DNA from: Poteriospumella lacustris
Taxonomy: Eukaryota > Sar > Chrysophyceae > Chromulinales > Dinobryaceae
Length of the DNA stretch: 36,296 bases
Direction: 5' to 3'
Assembly: GCA_008000375.1 (NCBI GenBank)
Contig: SMOI01000312.1
Location: 1 to 36,296 of the forward strand
Shown here: positions 30,401 to 36,296 of the stretch, one piece after another
How positions within the stretch are numbered: the first letter of the stretch is position 1
How the letters are laid out: each line of letters opens with the position of its first letter
The notes under the pieces: model-generated
Databases searched by the model: none
What the model saw: the letters and a program-made list of their open reading frames with translations, nothing else
What the model was told of the DNA's origin: nothing
Translations under genes and position numbers: made by a program

Positions 30401-32158
30401 AGTTCCACGAAGCCGATCGGATCTCTTCTTGCAGCAAATAATCCAACGTGACGAGGTCGGTGGGTTTCAAGGCGCTGGGGTCCTTTTCACGTTGACGTGC
30501 ACGTGCGACACCGGCCATACGAGTGAGTTTGGGGCGATACACGTTCCCGTGACCATCTTTGAACCCATCCGTCATCACGCGTTCCATGATATGATCGACC
30601 GCTACATTGGACGGCGCGACGACTAAAATACGAGGTTTTACGGCGGCGGCACGACTCATGACTTCGAGATAATGTCGAGGTTGGAGGTCCGTTTTCATCA
30701 CCAAATGTCGTTGATTGGGATCCATAAACACGCGAATCAATTCGTCGTAGTAGAGGTTGTGTTCGTGCAAATGAATACCATTCAATAAACCCGCAATCGT
30801 CTTCGTTTTACCAGTACCAGGTGGACCTTGAATCAACGAAAAGCCACGGGAAGTAATGGCATTGTGCATCGCACACAATTGCGAAGGGTTGAACGTGTTC
30901 TTCAAATACGTCATGAACTTGCGCGACGCTTTCCAATGTTGAGCCAATTCACGTTCTAAATCCACTGAAAAGGCGTGATGCACGTTGTATCGACGCGATG
31001 GAGTCAGTGGCGCCGCTTCCCCTACGTCCGCCGCAGCAGCACTACCACCAGCAACAGCAGCAGCTTCAGAACGAGACCCCGTTGGCGGTGGTGCTGGAAC
31101 TGGTATCGATGGAGGTCGACCCGACGACGAAGACGACGTCGACGAGGAAGAAAACACGGAGGAGGACGAGACCGTTCCCGATAATGCCTCTCTGGTAGGA
31201 TCTTTTCCTTGCAGTAACGCGGTGGCAAAGATGGCGCTTTTCAACGGCAATCGTTGAATGTCCATCAAGGCCAAGTATTCGCGCCATGACGAGCGAATGT
31301 TGGAGAGAATACGGTACTGCACCATCACGGTAGGCCTATACAGATTCAACCAATGAGTTTATGCGATTGGTTGAAAGGACAAATGGTGAGAGTGATCCTA
31401 TACCGTTGAGGGGGCGCGTTTTTACCACCTTTGGTGTTCGGCGGGTTGGAGCGGCCGGGCTTTGTTGATTGCGCAGCCGCCGCGGCCTCAGCCGCTTTCG
31501 CTTCATCCCAAAGCCTTTGTGCATCCTTCGTTAGCATGAGCAACTCGTATCGACCTGATGAACTGGCCACTAAAGCCAAATAGAGGCCATCTGAATCGGT
31601 AGTGGGAGTCTCATCGGATGAGGAAGTATCGTTGCGTCGATGGTTCTGGATTTTCAACCGCAACTTCTCTTCGCTCAGTGCCATGATGACAATCTCCATA
31701 GAGCAAGGGATCCTATCAGCAAGTATTCACATCCGTTTGAATATAATGACGCATTTCACTCGTCGTAGCGGTGGAAACAGGACGTACATTTCTGTTCCAG
31801 GTCGAGATTGAGGCAAGCATCGTGCTTCTACTTTACAGGTATGCCCTGTACTGGAATGAGGATCGGCATATAACACAAATTCACCCGGGAAAATACTTGC
31901 TCTCCAATTCGATTTGGCTTCAGACAGAACACTTTTTTGAATTTCACGTATGACCAGTGGTTCCCAGCTCTCGATGTACTGCTGTGACGAAGTGAACGCA
32001 TCCGGAAGTAGCTTCGCAAAGACTGGACCTGTTCGACCCGCCCAATCTCCAGAGAAGTCCCAGTGGAGAAGTTTCTTAGCCAATCGATCTAAAATATTGA
32101 AATGCTGTGTCATAGCTGCCTGTTTGGGCATAGGCTTCAGTGACGTGCTATTCCTCAT
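27459..32158 (-). CDS. Sen1/senataxin-like SF1B RNA/DNA helicase
   Basis: Three exons on the minus strand: 32158-31788, 31712-31404 and 31335-27459. Introns are 75 nt (GTACGT) and 68 nt (GTATAG); phases agree, giving 1518 aa. The N-terminal exon has the Sen1-type block LLHWDFSGDW followed by YIESWEPLVIREIQ. Helicase motifs follow: I GPPGTGKT (397-404), II DEAAQ (727-731), III GDQDQLPATV (752-761), IV YRMRPEI (793-799), V TVDGFQGREKD (near 1145) and VI AITRAKYALFVVGN (near 1180). Sen1/senataxin helicases unwind RNA:DNA hybrids and act in transcription termination. Unusual are long low-complexity inserts: Ser-rich before motif I, a Gly run before motif II, and about 250 residues of Ser/Thr/Pro/Gly text between motifs IV and V. 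A Gly-Ser repeat and an RGG-like Gly/Arg/Pro tail (nt 27730-27920) follow motif VI. The first Met could also be a later one. Confidence 0.9.
28262..28320 (-). repeat. Hexanucleotide repeat (TCAGGG)n coding Gly-Ser
   Basis: About ten tandem copies of CCCTGA on the plus strand, equal to TCAGGG on the coding strand, perfectly repeated. They encode alternating Ser and Gly after motif VI of the helicase. The unit differs by one base from the telomeric TTAGGG. Confidence 0.9.
28840..28935 (-). repeat. Gly/Ser-coding imperfect repeat in the helicase insert
   Basis: Degenerate GGT/GGC/AGC codons (plus strand CCACCACCACCGCTACC and variants) encode a Gly-rich, Ser-spaced linker within the insert between helicase motifs IV and V. 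The two halves repeat a ~24-bp unit ending in CCACTGGTACCG. Confidence 0.7.
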
Positions 32159-32622
32159 CACTTTTTGTTGTCCACTTTACAGCATAGTCACGACCAACAC
32201 AGCTCCTATGGGTATGTTTGTGAGATGAAGCAAACACAGATATTCAAATTTGGTTCTTGAGAACTTCACAAATGGTCTTGTAGTGTTTGATTCCAAAGGA
32301 AGAAGAAGGTCTCTCTCGTCGATGGTGGTCGCCCACCGGTTGCGGCGTTTCAAAATTTGACCTTCCTTCCATCTTCCATCCTCACGGCGAACGGTCGATG
32401 GTCGATATGCCCCAAAATCACACCATATACCACATACCACATATCATCCGCTGTGGTTATTCTCCGCAATTCGAAAGCTGAAAAGCGAGTTGTTCACGCC
32501 AACGTACACAGTGAGGCGGAGATTACTAGGCTTGTGACTGGGTTAGGTTTTCTTTGTTCGTTGCGTCGTCCACGTGGTACATTTGTGAAGTCACTGCGCC
32601 ACAATCTCCAGATTTCTTGAAG
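32159..32622. promoter_or_regulatory. Divergent region, helicase / carboxypeptidase
   Basis: A 464-bp head-to-head spacer. A CATATACCACATACCACATATC stretch near 32427 is repetitive (ACCACATA twice). I see no further gene and no placed TATA box. Confidence 0.45.
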
Positions 32623-34901
32623 ATGCTAGTTTTCGTCATTTTGCTGCTTGTTAGCTTGCAAATTGCATCAGCATACACGCCAGAGGCCCAGCAAGACCAA
32701 GTATTTTCGCTTCCTAGAGCTTTAGCCGACCCCAAATCGAATCAATTCAGTGGATTCTTACAAATTGATTCAGAAAAGTTCATTCACTATTTCTACTTCG
32801 AATCAGAAAACGATCCTGTCAATGATCCAGTTATATTTTGGACCAACGGCGGGCCAGGATGTTCAGGTCAACTGGGTTTGTTCACCGAGATGGGACCTTG
32901 GAGACCCGCGGCGAATGGTTCTTTGATGCGAAATCCATTTACTTGGACTAGAAAAGCTTCCATGGTGTTTCTTGAGCAACCTGCTGGTGTAGGTTACTCA
33001 TTTGTGACGGATCCTGACCTGTTAAAGTCGTTCAATGACCTGCGCGCCTCAATTGACAACCTCAAAATCCTTAAGAGCTTCTTCCACAAGTTCCCAGAGC
33101 GTAGCACCAATGATTTCTTTTTGGCATCTGAATCCTACGGTGGACATTATATTCCTCAATGGTCGCTACAAGTGCTCAATGATCCCAGTACCGACCATTT
33201 GAGGAACCAATTCAAAGGATTTTTGGTCGGAAATCCGTTCACAAGTTTTGCCTCCGGGTCCATCGCCTTTGCGAATGTATTGTGGGGCTTGCAGTTGGTT
33301 CCCTCACCTGCCTGGTAAGTAATGCTACGTTTTAGAAGTAACGGCGACGCCCAAGCTCATTTGTTCTTTCATTTTCTTGTTGTAGGGACCTGCTGTTGCA
33401 AAGCTCGTGTGAGCTCTTGTCCCATGACGCGTATTTCTTCGCTCTGTACTTACCCGAATGCTTGGATTACCTGGATGCGATCAACTTCTTCGTCCAGCAT
33501 TTGAATCCATGTATGTTGCTATCGTAACCATCGACGTGCTGTCTCCTAACGGGTGTTTACTGTTCCCGTGGAATAGATGCGTTGGGATTTCCGGTGTGTC
33601 CAGAAGGATCGGGGTATGCCACCGCCCAGGACGTACTCGAACCGCAGCAGATTTCGTTTTCTAAAGGGTAATACTGACATTGTCTGTCTTTTTCTAGCAT
33701 GGGCACTCATTTTCCTTCATTTTCCGTCGTTTTCCGTCATTTTCTGTCCGTTGCCTGTGTAGCACACATCAATCCCGACTGCAGTTCACCAAGAGCACGG
33801 TACACGTGACGCAAAAGCTTCGGCGGCAGCTCAATCTCCACGCCGAGTCTCCCACTGAACATTACCAGCGAATGCTGAATGCCTTGGGCGGAGGCGATGC
33901 CCGTTCCTTCGCAGGGGTGCACCCGTATCACGTGCGTCCGCACTCGGCCAGGACACGTCTGTCGCAGGGCAATGAGATCGCATCAACGGAGCTACGACAG
34001 TTGTCCTCTGATCTCTCCTCCGGCATCAGTGATCCGAGAGCGCCCTTTTACGATCCCTGTGCTTCATCGTATACGCAAAGTAAGTGAGTGTGTGCGTGAC
34101 TGTGGGCGTGTGGCCAGAGCGTTGTCTCATTTGTCACCCGGTGCTGACGCCACCCACCTTCCACTGTAGAATACTTGTCGGATCCCGAAGTACAAGAAGC
34201 ATTACACGTAGGAGCAAGTTCCTTGCGTGGGAAATTGGGCTACACGGGAGAATGGGCTCAATGCAATGACCTGGTCAACGAAGCGTGGTCGTTTACGGAT
34301 TTCTTAGCCGATACGACGTATCTGTATTCTCGGATATACAACCATGCGAAGAAACCGGAGGGGTTCAAGATGTTGGTATTTTCCGGTGACAATGATGGCG
34401 TAAGTAAATGCTGCCATTCATGTGTTTCCATCGCTAATGTGGGGGGGGGCGGTTTGTTTCGCTTACGTACTGTAGGTCTGTGCCACGGTGGGTACCCAAA
34501 ACTGGATCTACAAGATCGAAGGATCCAACGTGGTGACGTTGTACAAGCCCTGGTCGTATTACAACAGTATCTACGGCACACAACATGGTGGATTCATCAC
34601 GAAATTCACTAATCTGTTGACGTTTGTGACGATTCATTTCAGTGGACACGAAGCCCCCGCGTATCAACCCGAAAGTACCTTTCATATGTTTGAAGGGTTC
34701 TTATCCGGAGCGATTTTCAGTACGGAAAAGTCTACTGACCACAATGGGGATTCATCAAGTTCGTCGTCGTCGACGGTGGTTGCGGCACCTCCCGCCGCGC
34801 AACAAAATCTGGTGATTGCCGTGGCGGTCTTGATCGTGGCGTTGGTGGGCATGTGCATTTGGACCTTGCCGCAATACATCAAACCATCGAATGACCAATA
34901 A
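32623..34901 (+). CDS. Serine carboxypeptidase (S10 family) with C-terminal membrane anchor
   Basis: Six exons: 32623-33314, 33386-33510, 33577-33667, 33763-34079, 34170-34399 and 34476-34901. Introns are 66-95 nt; donors are GTAAGT, GTATGT, GTAATA, GTAAGT and GTAAGT; phases agree, giving 626 aa. Residues 1-17 are a signal peptide (MLVFVILLLVSLQIASA). S10 motifs are NGGPGCS (75-81), catalytic Ser171 in ASESYGGHYIP, the YLSDPEVQEALHVG block, the catalytic Asp in FSGDNDG at the end of exon 5, and catalytic His543 in FSGHEAP. These enzymes remove C-terminal residues from peptides in vacuoles or outside the cell. The protein exceeds the usual ~450-500 aa. The extra length comes from exon 4 (about 105 residues, basic, with no clear family match) and a tail with a Ser run and a membrane segment (VIAVAVLIVALVGMCIWTL). 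The anchor is unusual for soluble S10 enzymes but known from Kex1-like ones. Confidence 0.91.
33709..33753 (+). repeat. 10-bp tandem repeat inside carboxypeptidase intron 3
   Basis: Four imperfect copies of TCATTTTCCG/T lie directly upstream of the acceptor of intron 3. They make an extended pyrimidine-rich tract and may have grown by slippage. Confidence 0.75.
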
Positions 34902-35053
34902 AGTTTTGTTAAGCCGTAGAAGGAAACCAAGAAGAAGGAGAAGAGAAAATGGGGGGAGGGAGAGGACATTGTTGTCGATTTTTACTGCTGCGCTTGCCCC
35001 ACTCTATGTCTATAATACCTGTAGCCATATAACTCGGCCGATGAGTCTATTTT

Positions 35054-35927
35054 TTACGAAGTGACGTTGTACTTCGCAAATAAGTAATCCGGATTCGTCA
35101 TAGCCTTAAATTCCAAGTTATTGCCCGAAGGATCCTTGAAAAACATGGTCCATTGTTCACCAGGTTGACCCGCGAAGCGCTTGTGAGGAGGAACAATAAA
35201 CGGAATCGTATGGGACTCCAAACGCTCACGTAACGCGTGGAATTGTGATTCCGTCAACACGAGACCGAAGTGTGGAACAGGTACTTCATCCCCATCGACC
35301 GGGTTGTAGTAGTCGATGCAACGATACGACTCACCGACATAGTGACAGACCAGTTGATGTCCTTCCAAACTGTAATCTTGCCATTTGCTCTCTGAGCGAC
35401 GCCCTTCTTTCAAGCCCAAAACTTCACCGTAAAACTATGGATTCATATTCACAAACACAGAAGCAAAGTCAATGGGTTGAGACACGACAGATCCCAGTCC
35501 CGTCAAAACGACTTACTCTACGCGCTACAGAAACAGAAAGGAGAAAGTAGATGTGAGAAATATGATCTTGACGAACATTGTGGCCCCCACGGCGACAGAG
35601 ATTGGGTCTAGGTCTATCTTGGCGTCACCATGGAGCAGGCGATGTTCGCAGATATGGGTATCGTTGAAGATGGCCATGCGAATGTTGATGTGAATGTCGC
35701 AGTCCGCAAACATCACCTGCTCAATAACCTTCACGAATCTCTGCATGCGTCAGAGTCGGCGAGCGGTGGAAACCAGATAAATCCAGAGGAGATATGTGTC
35801 GCAGTGGGGGTACCAATGGAAAGAGACGAAGTCTTCGCGACTTACCTTCATCCATGTTGTGGACCGGAATCGCCAAATGGAATGGATTCCCAGGGGCAGG
35901 GTGAGCATCAATCACAAATTGATCCAT
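35054..35927 (-). CDS. VOC/glyoxalase-family protein with an 8-nt microexon
   Basis: Three exons on the minus strand: 35927-35846 (82 nt), 35524-35517 (8 nt) and 35434-35054, giving 156 aa. The introns are 321 and 82 nt; both donors are GTAAGT. The microexon CGCGTAGA supplies the end of an Ala codon and two Arg codons, completing the family block NMDEARRFYGEVLGL; without it the frame fails. The protein is a vicinal-oxygen-chelate fold: HLAIPV with metal ligand H17, PHFGLVL with H85, and DPSGNNLEFK with E138. It has one VOC module pair, as in glyoxalase I-like, fosfomycin- or bleomycin-resistance-like and dioxygenase-like proteins. Many such proteins are annotated as glyoxalases without proof, and I cannot tell the substrate. 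It converges on the carboxypeptidase gene with 152 bp between. Confidence 0.88.
35633..35722 (-). ncRNA. Candidate structured hairpin in glyoxalase-family intron 1
   Basis: Arms at 35703-35722 and 35633-35652 enclose a 50-nt loop. The DNA arms match at 17 of 20 positions. In RNA of the minus strand, the gene's own sense, all three mismatches are G-U pairs, so the stem is 20 consecutive pairs; in plus-strand RNA they are C-A mismatches. After one mismatch, five more pairs (two Watson-Crick and three G-U) extend the stem outward. It could be a small-RNA precursor, a splicing element or a remnant of an inverted-repeat element. No expression evidence is available. Confidence 0.4.
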
Positions 35928-36296
35928 ATTTCTTTGTTCTTCTTGTTGTTCTTACTGACTCACCTACAAATCTTATATACCTGTGGTTGACAAGTAGCCT
36001 AACTATTCCAAAGGAACACTCAACAGTAATAAGAACACCGAACAGGATCTTGTTGGAAGGTCACAAGAAGCAGAGGTAAAGGCGTTACATTTTTGACACT
36101 TAGGGTTATAACTCCTGTGACGATGGCATCGTTTACACAGACACAGTCCGGAGAAATCAACTCAAGAACACCCACGTTCTCTTTCTTCATATGGCTACAG
36201 CGAAATCTTAGACCACATTCTTTCACCGCCGTCGAATCGTGACCAACACTAACTTGTCGGTATCGTATATGAACTCGCCTTCACTGAACCATCCGA
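35928..36296. other. Right edge: possible partial exon on the minus strand
   Basis: Upstream of the glyoxalase-family gene a minus-strand frame (about 36020-36274) is open and has somewhat protein-like text (VKECGLRFRCSHMKKENVGV, then a beta-strand-like VTGVITLSVKNV). It has no ATG start in the window and could be the 3' end of a gene beyond the right edge. I do not recognise it. Confidence 0.3.

Noticed and set aside
35630-36079. 149-codon plus-strand frame
   Set aside because: It overlaps exon 1 and intron 1 of the glyoxalase-family gene in antisense and arises partly from the inverted repeat.
1-36296. tRNA, rRNA, snRNA, CRISPR arrays and hammerhead ribozymes
   Set aside because: Scanning by eye for B-box, conserved snRNA/rRNA strings, regularly spaced repeats and the CUGAUGA...GAAA core gave nothing convincing.

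Overview
The window is eukaryotic nuclear DNA. The genes are split by short GT-AG introns. In 21 introns that I could place by reading frame, 20 are 59-96 nt long and one is 321 nt. Donors are GTAAGT (10), GTACGT (5), GTCAGT (3), and single GTATGT, GTATAG and GTAATA. There are no operons, no tRNA or rRNA genes that I can see, and no intact transposon. Several signs point to a flagellated protist, most likely a stramenopile: a Crinkler/RHS-type NTPase remnant; a protein whose N-terminus (RKGKWTPEEE ... CDPMRITKKY) matches a family I know from diatoms and oomycetes; BspA-like DUF285 repeats; and CFAP70, an axonemal protein. The lineage call is inference. Nothing plastid-specific is visible.

Layout. 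1-1230 (+): decayed Crinkler-type NTPase, broken at two long G runs. 1840-3739 (-): GT4 glycosyltransferase with a C-terminal membrane anchor, 3 exons. 4277-4684 (+): mitochondrial small Tim chaperone TIM10. 4851-8807 (-): ciliary TPR protein CFAP70, 4 exons. 9270-10038 (+): coiled-coil protein, possible WTAP. 10351-13006 (-): large acidic, His/Ser-rich unknown. 13570-15141 (-): PhoD-like phosphatase with a C-terminal membrane segment. 15825-17739 (+): KGKWT-family protein with a Gln-rich C-terminal half. 18831-19891 (-): membrane-anchored prolyl-4-hydroxylase-like 2OG/Fe(II) oxygenase. 20223-21515 (+): PP5-like Ser/Thr phosphatase with a targeting extension. 21568-22123: BspA/DUF285 fragments arranged as an inverted duplication. 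23050-24588 (+): splicing factor Prp17/CDC40. 25809-26810 (-): PH-domain-like protein. 27459-32158 (-): Sen1/senataxin-like helicase. 32623-34901 (+): serine carboxypeptidase S10, 6 exons. 35054-35927 (-): VOC/glyoxalase-family protein with an 8-nt microexon.

Most genes are unrelated housekeeping genes. RNA processing (CDC40, Sen1-like helicase, possible WTAP) is represented three times, but I see no evidence of clustering by function. Gene pairs are often divergent or convergent with 50-500 bp between them. Two larger gaps (17740-18830 and 24589-25808) hold no recognisable gene.

The most interesting observations are: the 8-nt microexon, which sits behind the only long intron; a 20-bp intronic hairpin in that intron whose three imperfect pairs are all G-U on the sense RNA; the inverted BspA duplication; the Crinkler relic broken at homopolymeric G; and the exclusion of long G/C runs from all intact exons. 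I did not find a clearly new multi-gene system.
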